Notes: a model not told the origin generated them from the sequence alone. DNA of 64,000 nt from Icerya purchasi (GCA_039619475.1 CM077115.1:421050557-421114556); one strand, 5' to 3'; shown: positions 1 to 11,002, numbered from the stretch's first letter. Translations and numbers: made by a program.

Positions 1-1691
1 TTGTTAACGCACGAATTAGTATCAATTTTATTGGTAACCATAGCTTCTTTCAGCCATATTTAAATTTTTTAAGTTACCAGTATTGCATATTTTTTTCGTT
101 TTAAACGCGAATATTTTAAATATACCAAACAGTGAGAGAATTTTTTTTTGAATTTATCCGTGTGAGTATAAATGGACGTGCTCATATTATCCTATAGATT
201 TTCTATCGATTAGTACGTTGCAGGAAGCCAGTTTTGTGAATTTTAATTCTATTTTGTGTCCAAAATTCTTACGAAATACGTTGAAGAAGACGAAGAATTT
301 GTTTAATGCGGGTTTCCGTTGTGTTACCAAATTACGAAGATATCATCGTCTATTTATCTGAACTGACATTTCTCTTTATTGTAGTTTCCATCCGGTTGTT
401 CCATGTAAAAATATTGGCAAAAATTGGAACCTGCTTCGAACTTATCCACCAACCATCATTTTATTTGCAAAATCCTTCGAGTTTTTACCGTTGTAAATAG
501 AAACTATCGATCTTATAGTCTATAAATATTTGTTTTGCACCTCATTAAGTCTGCCTATGTATTTTCTTATTTTTTGTATTCCATTTGTCCGGATTATTTT
601 TCTACTTTACTGCAGGTTTACTCTATACACTAAATTTTCTTAAGCATTTTAAATTCAGTATCCAAAGTTTTAGAGCATAAACAACCAAGTGTAACATAAT
701 GATAAGTTTCCCTCTATAAATAAAAAAAATAAAAATAAAACGAAACGTAAGTTTACCACCTTTCTAAATGTAATAATGAATTACAATTTTTAAAACAACT
801 TAAATTCAATAGCCAAATTATTTAAGATAATGTTTATATGGGGTTTTTTAATCTTTTTCACAGAATAAATTGTTATGTTTTAGAGTGAAGAATTAAGTAA
901 CGTTTTTTATTTTAATATTCTAAGCGCGTATTTGTTTTGTACGAGTATAACCTAAAATGTTCTTTTTTTTTTTTGTTTATCATACCACGAAACGAAGTTA
1001 AATATTTATTATTAATCAAATATATGCTAACTTTTCATTTTTGTATTAAGTCAAGATATCATTCAGTCAGTAATAAAATGAATTCAGTCATATTTTTATT
1101 CCTTTGAACCTGGTACTGAAACTATTTTGCTGTATATTGAGAAGTAAATAAAATATTAAACGCAAACGTATTACTTAGTGTATTAACTTATATCAATGTA
1201 AATAGAAATTATTTTACATTATGATTTTAAACTTACGAATGCAGCATACTTAAGAAAATAAAAAAAAAAACATCGAAAAAAACTAATGAAAGATAAGAAA
1301 AATTATTAATGGCTTTTTTCGGGTTAGTAACTGTTGGTAATATTACGTCAACGTAAAATTAGAAGTAAGGAATACAATAAGTAAAGAAAAAAAGAAAAAA
1401 ATATGCACTCGACAAAATGTAAGAGCTAAAAATCACTCCTAAAGTAAATTGTTGAAGAATTGCAAAGAAAGTCGAATGTGATTCGTTCTAATATTTTGTA
1501 AGTAGTGAAAATTTGTAACACTTTAAATTAACAATAACTTGAAAAATATAATTTAAGTATTAACGATGAGTAAATATTATCTCAGAAATTTCATAAAAAG
1601 AATGAGCAAAATTAAAATCATTAACATTTCTTATAAACGTAAAACTAAACTAAATTTTGTATTACGCAGTATGAATTTTCCTTTATTACAG
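1..1691. other. AT-rich non-coding stretch upstream of the first zinc-finger exon
   Basis: I see no supported gene here. The stretch is AT-rich with short homopolymers. A 64-codon ORF at 306-500 has no recognisable domain and no clear splice sites. Because the exon at 1692 begins with a splice acceptor, this is probably intron, with the promoter and first exon to the left of the window. Confidence 0.5.
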
Positions 1692-1912
1692 ATGAAATGC
1701 GTAAAGTAAAGAAATTCAGCTGTAATCTATGTCAGTATAGTTGCGCGTCACTGAATCAAATTCAACATCATTGCGGTTTGACGCATAATTGCACCTATAA
1801 ATACAAATGTTGTTTTTGCCAGTTCGTTTCCAATACTCTGCCAGGCTTATCAGAACACTTCGCTGTATTTCATCCGAAACTTTTCGTCTGTTTTGTTAAA
1901 ATGTTCATCCAG
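1692..1912 (+). CDS. C2H2 zinc-finger protein, internal exon A (fingers 1 and 2)
   Basis: The exon is preceded by a pyrimidine-rich tract ending in CAG at 1691 and followed by the donor GTTTGT at 1913. It encodes about 73 residues. Finger 1 has the cysteine pair in FSCNLCQYSC and ends in HHCGLTH; finger 2 runs from CCFCQFVS to EHFAVFH. Both fit the C-x2-C-x12-H-x3/5-H zinc-binding layout, which in this family usually binds DNA. The reading frame enters two bases before GAA at 1694 and leaves at phase 0, matching the next exon. An ATG at 1697 is in frame but follows a splice acceptor, so it is probably not the true start. No ortholog is recognised; a nuclear DNA-binding role is inferred from the fold only. 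Confidence 0.7.
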
Positions 1913-2743
1913 GTTTGTTTTAATGTCACATAATAAAATAATCGGCAGAATATATATTGTAATTTTTTTCTATCCTCAAAGTACCGATTGAATTATGAAG
2001 TAACAATATTTCATTAATTTAATTATACCAGTCACGTAGAAAATAATATAATTAAAAAATATATATATCTAAATGTTTACATAGTGAGACGCGATATATG
2101 GGTTACTACAATACAAATATTATTTCTTAACGTATGTGTGAATTGAAAAATTAAGTTGCATTGCAATTTTTAAAAAAAGAAAATTATGAAGTAACATTGA
2201 AAATTGTTGATTTGTTGCAAAATGAATTCGCTCAATGAATTACAAACAACAAAGATATTCGAAATACTCTACAACGTAGGCTAAAATTTTATTTTTATTT
2301 TAAAGATTCTCGATATAAATGTTACACATTTCTTTGTTATTACAAAAAAAAAAAAAAAAAAAAAAATATAGAAATAAAAAAATGTAAATAACAAAAAAAA
2401 CCTAAATAAAAGTATAAGTAATGAATAATTGGAAAATATAAAAGGAAATAATCATTATTATCAGGTAGCGTCTTTGTTTCCAAAGATTGCATACACCAAT
2501 ATTTGTTCGAATAAATATTTGGCTCTATATTCTATTCCTTGCGGCATTAATTATGTCTTTAATGGTTTTTTTGTTCCAGCCCTGTTGACATCATTTCTAA
2601 TCTTCTTCCTCGCGGCGGTTTTCCTTTGATCTTGCCTTGCATCGCGAGTGATGAAAGGAAACATAAACATTAAATTGTCTGTAAAATGTGACTGATATTA
2701 TAAGGCTTATTTACAACCTCGTTAACTTGTTTGCTTTTCTTAG
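1913..2743 (+). other. Intron A of the zinc-finger gene
   Basis: GT-AG intron, AT-rich, with a poly-A run near 2343-2366. An ORF at 2429-2629 has no recognisable domain and I do not call it. Confidence 0.55.
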
Positions 2744-3081
2744 ACGACGAAAAATAAACCGAAAATCAAACGAAAACGAAAAATGAAAAAGTTTAGCACT
2801 CCGGTTGTAGAGCAGCCGCCGAAACAGCAACCGCCGAAACAGCAACCGCCGAAACAGCAACCGCTGAAGCAGCAGCAGCCGAAGCAACATCAGCCGAAGC
2901 AACAGCTGTCGAAGCTAAAATCGGCAGTTTTACCTTGGCGAAATACAAACGCAGAAGATATAGTTGAAAGTTACGGCACTCCATCTAGTAACGATAGTTA
3001 CCGATGCCCGATTTGTAATTATTGCACTAAACACGAAATTCGTCTTACGGAACATATGTACAAAGAGTACAAGTACAACAA
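2744..3081 (+). CDS. C2H2 zinc-finger protein, exon B (basic stretch, Pro-Lys-Gln repeat, finger 3)
   Basis: The acceptor TTTTCTTAG ends at 2743 and the frame continues at phase 0 from the previous exon. The exon opens with a very basic run (KPKIKRKRKMKK), which resembles a nuclear localisation signal. It then encodes a Pro-Lys-Gln low-complexity region made from near-exact 15-bp DNA repeats (about 2816-2905). After a linker comes finger 3, starting YRCPICNYCTKHEIRLTEH. The likely donor is GTAATT at 3082, giving a phase-2 exit that joins in frame to exon C. Without splicing, translation stops one codon later. Finger 3 is atypical: after its first histidine the usual second histidine is not at normal spacing (HMYKEYKYN), so it may bind zinc poorly. 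Confidence 0.65.
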
Positions 3082-3128
3082 GTAATTACTTTCAGTGTAC
3101 TTTGTTATTTTTAATTCATATAATAAAC

Positions 3129-3412
3129 GGCGCTGGTAGCGCAGTAACCTAGTGGTTAAGGCGCGTGGTTACTAAATCAGAGGTGTCATAGGTTATCGAG
3201 ACTCGTCTCGTTGCGGATCCAAGTCGGTCCCAGGTTTACGCAACCTGAAATAATTGGCTACCAGAGAAATCTGGGAAAGTAAAGGCGGATCCCATGAGAA
3301 ATGAACTAGTAGTCCTACTCTCATTAGTGCCGTTGGGTTTAATAAACTGTGAACCTTAACTTCACAATCCATGACACCTTATCGTGGATATGGGACTTAC
3401 TTCACTTTTACT
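3129..3412 (+). mobile_element. tRNA-derived SINE with perfect 10-bp target-site duplication
   Basis: The 284-bp insert starts with a tRNA-like head. A box A-like GTAGCGCAGTAACCTAGTGG lies at 3136-3155 and a weaker box B-like GGTTATCGAGACT follows at 3191-3203. Downstream is an unrelated body ending GGGACTTACTTCACTTTTAC. The 10-mer TATAATAAAC occurs at 3119-3128 and again at 3413-3422, directly flanking the element, which is the signature of target-primed insertion. The body resembles a second, diverged copy near 15,020-15,190. It sits in the intron after zinc-finger exon B. Confidence 0.8.
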
Positions 3413-3617
3413 TATAATAAACTGTGTTTCAAAACTTTTTTTTTTTTCTTTTTCGCTTAAGGGAAGAATTTGAGTTTTATACGGGCATTTAAGAACTAAA
3501 ACGTCAACAAGCATATTCGAATAAAGTGAAAATTAAATGAACGATTAAAATGGCGTATTTTTAAGGGAATCATTTTCAAGTTAAATTCGATAAAGAATTC
3601 ATTTTTATCGTGTTTAG

Positions 3618-3744
3618 GTGGGCATGTGTGGAATGCGGACATCTAACTGTTAATAAACGATTAATTGAAGAACACACCTTCCGCACTCATGGATCGAAGA
3701 AAAATTTCTTGAATCTTAATAAAGATGAGGAATTGGAAGAATGG
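3618..3744 (+). CDS. C2H2 zinc-finger protein, exon C (finger 4)
   Basis: The acceptor TGTTTAG ends at 3617 and the donor GTAAGT at 3745 is a strong consensus. Entering with one base to complete the split lysine codon of exon B, the exon encodes WACVECGHLTVNK and then LIEEHTFRTH, a canonical C2H2 finger. It finishes with an acidic tail (DEELEEW). Length and phases (2 in, 0 out) fit the neighbouring exons, which is the main argument that these scattered ORFs form one gene. Confidence 0.7.
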
Positions 3745-4165
3745 GTAAGTAAAATAGCGGTATACAATTTTTCCTTCCTGTTCGTTTTTTCCCCCGATAA
3801 ATTGTACATTGCATTGTACATACTGTATATGAATGAAGCAAATGAAATAATAAAATTTCGGAAAATGTAGTGAGAGAAAATGTGTATGTGTGTGTTTGTG
3901 TAAGATCCTGTTGTCGTTAGGGGCTAAATAACCTATCATGAACCATCGCAAGAAGAAGCGCGCATCTTATATGATCAATTCTAGCGGTCACGGGGCGAAA
4001 AGGGGGGAAAAATATTGTTTTGAACTAAGTCAGTCACTGTTTTACCTTTCTCCAGTATTTTTTTTTTTTTTTTACTTCTATCGTAACGGAAATCGCACAC
4101 AGAATTATTTTCCGTTAGTAAGGTCGTGTCAATCAATTCGATATAAAGAAACTCTGAAACGTAAA

Positions 4166-4583
4166 AACGAAACTCTGATTTATAATCATCACAAACATTT
4201 CCAAGCAACAATCTCGGCTCCAGATTAATGGATCCCGCTTTTCGGTCATCGCAGCCTTGATCACTGGAAGGACACTGGATCAACAAAGCAACGGACCACA
4301 GATCACTGCCGACAACAGAGTGATACGGCAATTTACTTATTTATATCATCTAATCTTTCATTGATTTATTTCGTTCATAGCTAATACTGCGCTTTTCAGA
4401 AGTCGACCGATACAGATAGATTGGTGTAGAAGTAATTTCATTAATATATTGCGTAAAAAATTCAAACAATATGTTTCTTATAACAAAAATTAATAACTTT
4501 TTCGTCGGCGGTATTTATGGGGCCGTGACGTCACGTCCCTGAAAGCGTAACTAAACTAAAACGGAAGTACACGTTTCATTTCA
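4166..4583 (-). repeat. Unclassified interspersed repeat, copy 1 (about 400 bp)
   Basis: The reverse complement of this stretch aligns by eye with 45,545-45,895. Shared blocks include TATCGGTCGAC, GATATAAATAAGTAAA, CTGTTGTCGGC and GAGATTGTTGCT, in the same order. A 116-codon ORF on the - strand overlaps it but shows no recognisable domain and is not conserved in the other copy. I do not recognise the family. Confidence 0.6.
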
Positions 4584-4591
4584 TATATAAA

Positions 4592-4945
4592 CAGGTTGGC
4601 CATCCAACCGGGAATTTTGCAAACCCGGAATAAGCCGAGAATTTTGTCGTAAAACCGGGAAAAAAAGTAAAAATAGCCAAAAACGATATTTTTAATAAGA
4701 AAATATCATTTGAAGCGAAAAATGAATGCATTTTTTAATGTACTTCGCACTCAAGAATAAATTACGAAGTTCTGTTTTATTCATATAATAAGTATGCTGT
4801 GGCGGTCAAATATTATCAGTAGTAACAAAAAAATTCCATTCTTCTTTTTGTACAATTCTGGTAATCAACAAATCGGGAGGATTTGGACCAGGAAAACCGG
4901 GAATAAACCGAGAATTTAAAAAGTTATATTTCAGTGGCCACCATG
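4592..4945. mobile_element. hAT-like non-autonomous DNA element, copy 1
   Basis: The 354-bp unit begins CAGGTTGGCCA; the reverse complement of its other end begins CATGGTGGCCA, so the two ends form short imperfect terminal inverted repeats of hAT type. The interior repeats blocks such as AACCGGGAAT and CCGAGAATTT near both ends. A second copy, split by an insertion, is at 51,137-52,061. The 8-bp target duplication expected for hAT is not clear, so the class call is tentative although the repeat itself is certain. Confidence 0.6.
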
Positions 4946-5790
4946 ATAAACTGGAGGTGCAAAAAAAAACGCTGATTTTAAACAGATAAATATTCCAAAT
5001 CCACTATTTGTACAAATCACGTTCTTTTCTGTAGGTAAATTTTAGGGTTTTATTCTAAATTTTATGCGCGAGATTTTTTTTTTCGATGACAACAGATTTT
5101 TCAGAAGTTAAAGTTAAAAGGATGGTAATTTTTCGTCGTATATACGCGGCATAAATTCTGTCCTATTAAAAAAAAAAAAATACTTATTCTATTTGAATTT
5201 TGTTCGATATTTTTATGAAAATGTGACGATCTAAATTTTTACGTATACTTTTTACTTTTTTTATAACGTACAGAGTTGCACATAGCAATTAATAATTATA
5301 TTTTAACTATACTTCCGGTTCTGCTTTTAGTTTAAATTTGTTCGAAAAATTAACAAAGTAATAATGTAATTCGAAACGAAACGAAAGTTAACGAGAAATT
5401 TATTCGACATTCACGATCTTGTTCAATTTCATTTGTAAGAAAAACTATTTTTCTTTTTTCCCTATTGTCGCTGGTACTTTCAAAGTGGTTCGATTGACCA
5501 TATAACATACTAATAACCGTTTAAAAGTCTGATGTAATTAGGTTATTGTTATCTATTATTTAAACCGGTTTACACTTAAAGTCTTGCATTTAAAATTTTT
5601 TTTTTTTTAATTATTAATGTTCTAATCCGTATTTAGTCTGGATTGTTTTAAAAGTAAAATTTATAAATTCAACATATAAATTGTAAAACTATTTTACTTT
5701 TTTGTTGATTTATGAAGTAACGTGTATAGTTTTTTCATTTCCTGTAAAGTTTCGGTTAAGAGCTATTTTTGCATGTTTATTTTCTTGCAG

Positions 5791-6036
5791 GTGGTTAATA
5801 TGATTGCGCATCAAAAAAAATTAATTGAATCCAAATTTGTCGAGATAAACGTCGTGGACGGTAGCAAGTCTTCTCTGGTGAAAGTCAATATTACTTACAA
5901 AAATAGTGAGAAGCTTAATCAGTCGACAAATTCTGATATAACCGATCCTGCTTCGGATGAAGTAATCGTGATTAGTGACTCGGAGGAAAATATTAGTGAA
6001 CAAAGCGATACATTGTCTTCTTCGAAATTAAATATA
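5791..6036 (+). CDS. C2H2 zinc-finger protein, exon D (acidic linker with SUMO-interacting-like motif)
   Basis: A textbook acceptor (TTTTCTTGCAG) ends at 5790 and a GTAAGT donor begins at 6037. The exon is 82 codons, phase 0 at both sides, consistent with exons C and E. It has no zinc finger. It is serine- and acid-rich and contains DEVIVISDSEENISEQSD: the hydrophobic core VIVI followed by acidic and phosphorylatable residues is the classic layout of a SUMO-interacting motif with an adjacent CK2-type acidic serine cluster. Assignment to the zinc-finger gene rests on order, strand and phase; transcript evidence would be needed to prove it. Confidence 0.6.
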
Positions 6037-6998
6037 GTAAGTATATTCGTTTTCGGGATTGTTTTTCATAATAACTCTGTTATCAGTTTATTGCTGGAAA
6101 CTAAAAAAAACAAAACAATCGCAGCCCTTCATGAAATTATTAAACCACCAGCAGAAAACAAAAGTTGTGGTTATCATTTTATTTTGCACTCGTTAAAATT
6201 AAAATGCAACTACTTTTAAAATAAAAAATATTGGCGACATTACTCACGTAACATTTTAAATTATCAATTTTTCAATTCTAAATTCTAAACATGTAAAAGT
6301 GATAAAAAACATCTACATATATTCTTGTTTTGGGCAAGACAAATATTTTCGTTTTATTTTTGTACGGTTTCATATTTTTTCTTGCTTATACACTGTATAT
6401 TTTGTTTTCCATTAATTCCTCTTCCTGACTTTAGTTATAGTTACTCTCATGAACAGCTCAAATAAAATGAACGTTTCTCTTTGATTGTGACGCTTTTATT
6501 TTTCCAGTGTTTATACTAAAATTATGATTTTCACTTCTTTATTTTTAACATTACTACAATTATTTTCGAAGAAAGTTCTAATATCAGTTTTTATGTAGTA
6601 ATAGAAATCTTTCCATTATTTCTCTTCGGCCGAACCTCATGAAAATTTAGAAATTAGCTTTGTAAACTTGTTGATCACGTAATACCGTCTCAGATTGATT
6701 TAATAATTTTCCGGTCAAAGTAAATAGAAACTTTATTCATTTATAGTATTGAACGTCACGTCATCTACAGTCGCATTGTGATATGGTTAGGTTCGTTATT
6801 TTTTTTTTTCGGATGTGGTTCTGGAATTGAATGACCGATTTCGAAACTGCTACGTGTCCGCCGGACCCGTATTCATGCGGTATCTGTGCACGTAGTATAC
6901 TCAGCACTGATACTAGTTTGCATCGGTTGTCGACCAGTGTACTACCGGTGTTTGACTAAACTACGGCATGTAAATTACTTAAACAAGTCCGGAGCTGT

Positions 6999-7086
6999 AT
7001 GGATTGCTCGTTCAGTAGTAAATTATTTATTTTGTCACTTGTGATTGTTGTTAGTTTGCTTAATTCTTTTTACGTTAAATCAATTG
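6999..7086 (+). CDS. Candidate first coding exon: signal peptide followed by a phase-1 donor
   Basis: From ATG at 6999 the frame encodes a basic/polar start (MDCSFSSKLF) and then a strongly hydrophobic core (ILSLVIVVSLL), typical of a cleavable signal peptide. The donor GTAAAT at 7087 interrupts the glycine codon in phase 1, the usual phase for introns just after signal peptides. About 250 bp upstream is noticeably richer in CpG than its surroundings, as a promoter or 5'-UTR might be. No downstream exon is identified, and it would lie inside an intron of the zinc-finger gene. It may be chance. Confidence 0.22.
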
Positions 7087-7689
7087 GTAAATCATTTTTT
7101 ATCGCTATTCTTCTGGGAGGAAAGTGTTTTTTTTTTGTTTTTTTTTTTAGGTGTTCCGGGAAAGAACTTAAGTCAGTCTAATCTCCCGTTTTAGACTAAA
7201 ATAAAAGAAAGTTCAAAGGCTAAAAGAAAAATAATAAAATGCAACTAAGCCATAATTCATATATTTTAAAATCAGAATAACTTAATCTTTCGTTATTTCT
7301 CTAAAATCGATTAAACCAAGTCAACTTATGTATGTTACGTATATTAAAGTATTTATAAATAGAAAATATAATGAGTAGTAGTAGGCCAGTAAAACTGTCG
7401 AAAATACCTCGTTTTTTTACCAAAGTGTCATCAGAAAAAATATATATAGAAAAGATAGAAAAAATTGTTGACTGTAAGGTACGTTACAAAATATAGTTTT
7501 CGCTATATTGACGATTAAAAATCCTGAACTAAATGATAATCAATAAATCCTGTAAAAGTATTAAACATTTTTCATACCGTTAAAGAACGTCTCCTTCAGA
7601 AAAGCATATTTTTTTGTTAAAACTTTTTGCACATGTTTCGCGTTAATATTTGAAAGTTTGAATAAACCTAAAATAAAGAGCTTAAGATA

Positions 7690-8225
7690 GATTCCGAAGT
7701 TGAAATATGTAAAATAATTGAAGAGGAAATTTTTATGAGATTTGAAGAGAAAATCAAACGAACTTATTGTGTAGGCAACGTTAGAGATCCTGGGATTTAA
7801 TATTATAGCTTGTCTAATATAAATACGTAAAAAGCTATAACTTAAAGAAACTGTGTTCGAATATTAATTTGGAAAATGAATACATTCTTATTCCAATCAT
7901 ACGAACGAGAAAGTACCGAAGGGGAAACAAATTAATCTGAGCTCTGTGGCAAATTCGATGAAAAGGTAAAAAATTGAATTATCCCACAAGACGATACCGC
8001 CTCTTTTTTAGCAGAAGTAGAAAAGTATTTAGATGGAACTCATGCTCGATAGGAAATAAAATATCTTAATTTGGCGAGGTCAAAGAAAAAATATTTATTC
8101 GCCCATTTATAAAGTCATGCTGAACTTCAGTACCTTGCGCACAATTTTTTCAAAAAAGGGGCAAATAAATAATCCCTAAAAAATATCTTCCGAAATTATT
8201 GTATTTTTTGCTTATAATTTAATCC
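7690..8225 (+). pseudogene. Decayed hAT-family transposase, C-terminal part
   Basis: Translated in mixed frames, the stretch around 8090-8210 resembles the hAT C-terminal dimerisation domain. A segment like FIKSC-TSVPCAQFF sits where the family has its conserved Leu-Pro-Ser-Ser-Ala-Pro-Val-Glu-Arg-Leu-Phe core, followed by IIPKKYLPKLLYFL. Just upstream is FLAEVEKYLDGTHAR, fitting the region before that core. Stops and frame changes occur throughout, so it is dead. It lies in the long intron between zinc-finger exons D and E. The match is from memory of the family pattern and only moderately strong. Confidence 0.4.
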
Positions 8226-8362
8226 CTTATAAGTCAAGTTTCCGAAAACTTATAAATGTATACTTTTTAGAAAGGTTTTTGCGAATAAAAAAAAAAATTA
8301 TTAATTTTTCGATATATTTATTATTTATTTCAACATTCGAAGAAAAATGGTATGTGACAAAC

Positions 8363-8465
8363 GTGTCACATTGCCCCACAAGAGTTGTATTAATTCTTTA
8401 TGTAGTTTCTGCACACGGTTGAGCGGTATGTTAGAGATATGTGTCACATTGCTCTATAAAGGGTT
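8363..8465 (+). repeat. Pair of direct 24-bp repeats with an adjoining inverted repeat
   Basis: GTGTCACATTGC followed by a C/T-rich step and an (A/G)GTT end occurs at 8363-8386 and again at 8441-8465. At the first copy the upstream TGTGACA (from 8353) pairs with it as a small inverted repeat. The position just beyond the hAT relic is compatible with subterminal repeats of that element. Confidence 0.4.
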
Positions 8466-10277
8466 AAAATAAGAGCATTACTTATATTTTTGCTGTATAA
8501 TTTATAAAGTGATTTTGTTCATACACATCTCTAACTTACCGTAACATTTTATGCAAAAATGCAATAAACAAATAAAAAACAATTGAATATATTTTTAAAA
8601 AAGGATTATAATATACACATTTTTCGGTGTATTATAATTATTTTTAATGTATTTAATTATTTTCCGTTTGATTATTACAGGGTTTTTTTTGTTGCTATTA
8701 CGTCCTTTTATGATATTCTTAAATAAATAATTTTTTCAAGATTAATAAATTTTTTTGTAAAAGATAATGTATTATATATACTAAGGAGAATACCGTTATT
8801 TCGATTCCAATTACGGAAAAACCTACCTAGTTTCATGCTGAGTAATTGATGTTAGTCCGCTTTGAAATATTTTCGTAAGTGTTTAAATTAAAACTAATCA
8901 TGGAAAGTTGTATTTTCGACTTACTCATGGAAAATAATTATTAAATGTAAAGTTATTAAAAATTATAAACAATTGCAATTTTTTTAAATTTACATTTACT
9001 GTATAAGTAATAGTAATCGATCGCAAACAATTTTGATAGGTAAAATTGCGCACTGCTTATTATGAACTATTAAATACTTTTGTGATTACTTAAATTTTTA
9101 TATAAACGTGTTATAAAGTGATTAAAAACGTTGCTAACATGTGCACTATCATAAACATAACGAAGTGAAATAGAAAAAGAAAAGTATCGTAACGGTCGGT
9201 CGTAATGTAAGAAAGAGAGAAGAAAACTGCAAAATTGCTAATACATAGCGTAATTTTACAAAGAGAGCTGTGCTTAATGTCTATAGAGAAATCGATAGGG
9301 AACGTTTCTTTAATTTACATTTTTCTAGCTGATTTGGCACATTTCCGCTCAGATATTCATTCCGTGTCAATCGCAGAAAAGCACAGAGAGCGAAATAAAC
9401 TATTCTTTTTTATTCAAGGACAGTATTTTAGCTTCTGTAGCGGACCCGTGTGAACGTGGATCTGTATTAAAATTCGTTGATTTAGTTTGTCATCGCTGGC
9501 TCGGAGTTGCGACTACCTATCCTGAACGGTAGTCGAAGTTACATAATCGATTCCATTTTGCCATTTTGTGATGCGGATTCGTGGATATCTTTCCGAATTT
9601 GCTCATCTCTAGTTTATATTACATTTTTTCGTAAGAAATATGTTCATCGGTTATTTGATTTATATATTCATGAAGTTGCCGTTCTCTTCGCCACTGTTCC
9701 TATTTCTTTCTGAATCATCAACTTTTCTAGCTCATCTTGTTTTCTTGTAACATATTTAAGAAATCTTTCTAATATTTATTTCAAGTTGAACAATAATGAA
9801 TGTTTTTTTTTGTTTTTTTTTTTTTTTTTTTGTTTTTATATTATGTATGTATATATATATATGCCCTGATTTTATGTGGTGGATTTGATCGTTTGTGTTA
9901 TTATCTATGAGACGAAATTTCTAGCGTAGAACCGCTATTCAAATGCCCGAATTCCTCATCAGAGTAACGTCAATTGTTTACTTATCTACCGGGTATGTTA
10001 AAGGTTAACGTACTCATTTTCTGTAATTTTGTGCTCCCTTATTGATGTAATGAATATCCTCATTTCGGAAGGCTAGCGAGTGCGTTTTTAGCTAAAGTGA
10101 TTATTTTTTTCACTTCTAGTTTGCGGCTACCATTGTTCGAAATATGGATATCTAAATACATATTATCCCTTCTTTTTATTCGATGCCAGTCAACTATTTC
10201 CATGGACATTGTAAATTATATATTTGTCTGCAACCATAAAAAAGAATATTTTGAACGGTTTAATGTTAACTTAATTA

Positions 10278-10350
10278 CGTAGCTTCATCTTATCCGAGCT
10301 AGCTAGAAATATGCTGTCATCGGCATATTTAAAGTTTGCATCTGTTAACA
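10278..10350 (-). pseudogene. Reverse-transcriptase relic (YADD motif), non-LTR type
   Basis: The - strand reads TDANFKYADDSIFLASSDK, the catalytic palm motif of a non-LTR reverse transcriptase (YADD near 10,313-10,327). The sequence to lower coordinates is too decayed to place. RTE- or CR1-like by the residues before YADD. Confidence 0.45.
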
Positions 10351-10535
10351 ATAATAATTGCTTGTTGTGCAGTAACAGAGACGAAAATCATTCTTACGCC
10401 TTTACTAATATTACAACGTTTTGATTTGTTGTTTTTTATGTATTGATATTCAGATAAAAAATTTTATAAATGTTAAATTATACATTGTTTTATATATATT
10501 AATTACAACGTAATTCTTAGGCTACTCCCCATTCA

Positions 10536-10750
10536 AAAAAATGTCCCAATTTTATGTAACGCTGAATGTCCCAAAAAATGTCCCAATTGTATGTAACGCT
10601 GAATGTCCCAAAAAATGTCCCAATTTTATGTAACGTTTGTTATATTTTGTAGGATTTTTGTTATTGTTATTTAAAAAATGTCACAATTTTATGTAATGAA
10701 ATATTTAACGAAAAATGTAACGAAAAAATGTCTTAATTTTATATAACGGA
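10536..10750 (+). repeat. 37-bp minisatellite
   Basis: Three units start at 10536, 10573 and 10610, exactly 37 bp apart. Each contains AAAAAATGTCCCAATT and then TATGTAACGCTGAATGTCCC, with a single T/G change in the middle unit. Two degenerate partial units follow near 10,672 and 10,724. Confidence 0.85.
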
Positions 10751-10927
10751 AGTTAAATGTTAGAATAGGATTATTGTGGTTATGTTATTTTTTGTGTGTG
10801 TTGATGCCAGTAAGAATTACGTTGTAAATTTTAATCACTTTATACAAAGTATAGAAGAGAAAGAGACAGAAATGAAAGCAAGAGGGGTCAAGGGGCACAG
10901 CCCCTTGCGAGGCCAAAATGGCCGAGT

Positions 10928-10928
<1 letters not shown>

Positions 10929-10988
<60 letters not shown>

Positions 10989-11002
10989 TGTGTGTGTGTG
11001 TG
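10929..11002. repeat. (TA)n then (TG)n microsatellite
   Basis: Uninterrupted TA dinucleotides run to about 10,985 and pass into GTGTGTGTG. It produces spurious Tyr-Ile ORFs. Confidence 0.95.

Noticed and set aside
2711..2984. Leu/Arg-rich and Ala/Val-rich - strand ORFs
   Set aside because: These are shadows of the repeated zinc-finger exon B on the other strand.
3131..3203. Functional tRNA gene
   Set aside because: Box A is good, but box B is degenerate and acceptor and T stems do not pair; exact target duplications show it is the head of a SINE.
3981..4331. 116-codon - strand ORF as a gene
   Set aside because: It overlaps a repeat whose other copy (45.5-45.9 kb) has stops in the corresponding frame, and no domain is seen.
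10536..10750. CRISPR-like array
   Set aside because: The 37-bp units are directly abutting with no unique spacers, and the genome is animal.
10929..11002. Tyr-Ile-rich ORFs over (TA)n tracts (also at 14.2, 37.8 and 45.3 kb)
   Set aside because: They are direct translations of TA dinucleotide repeats; no start context, domain or conserved frame supports a protein.
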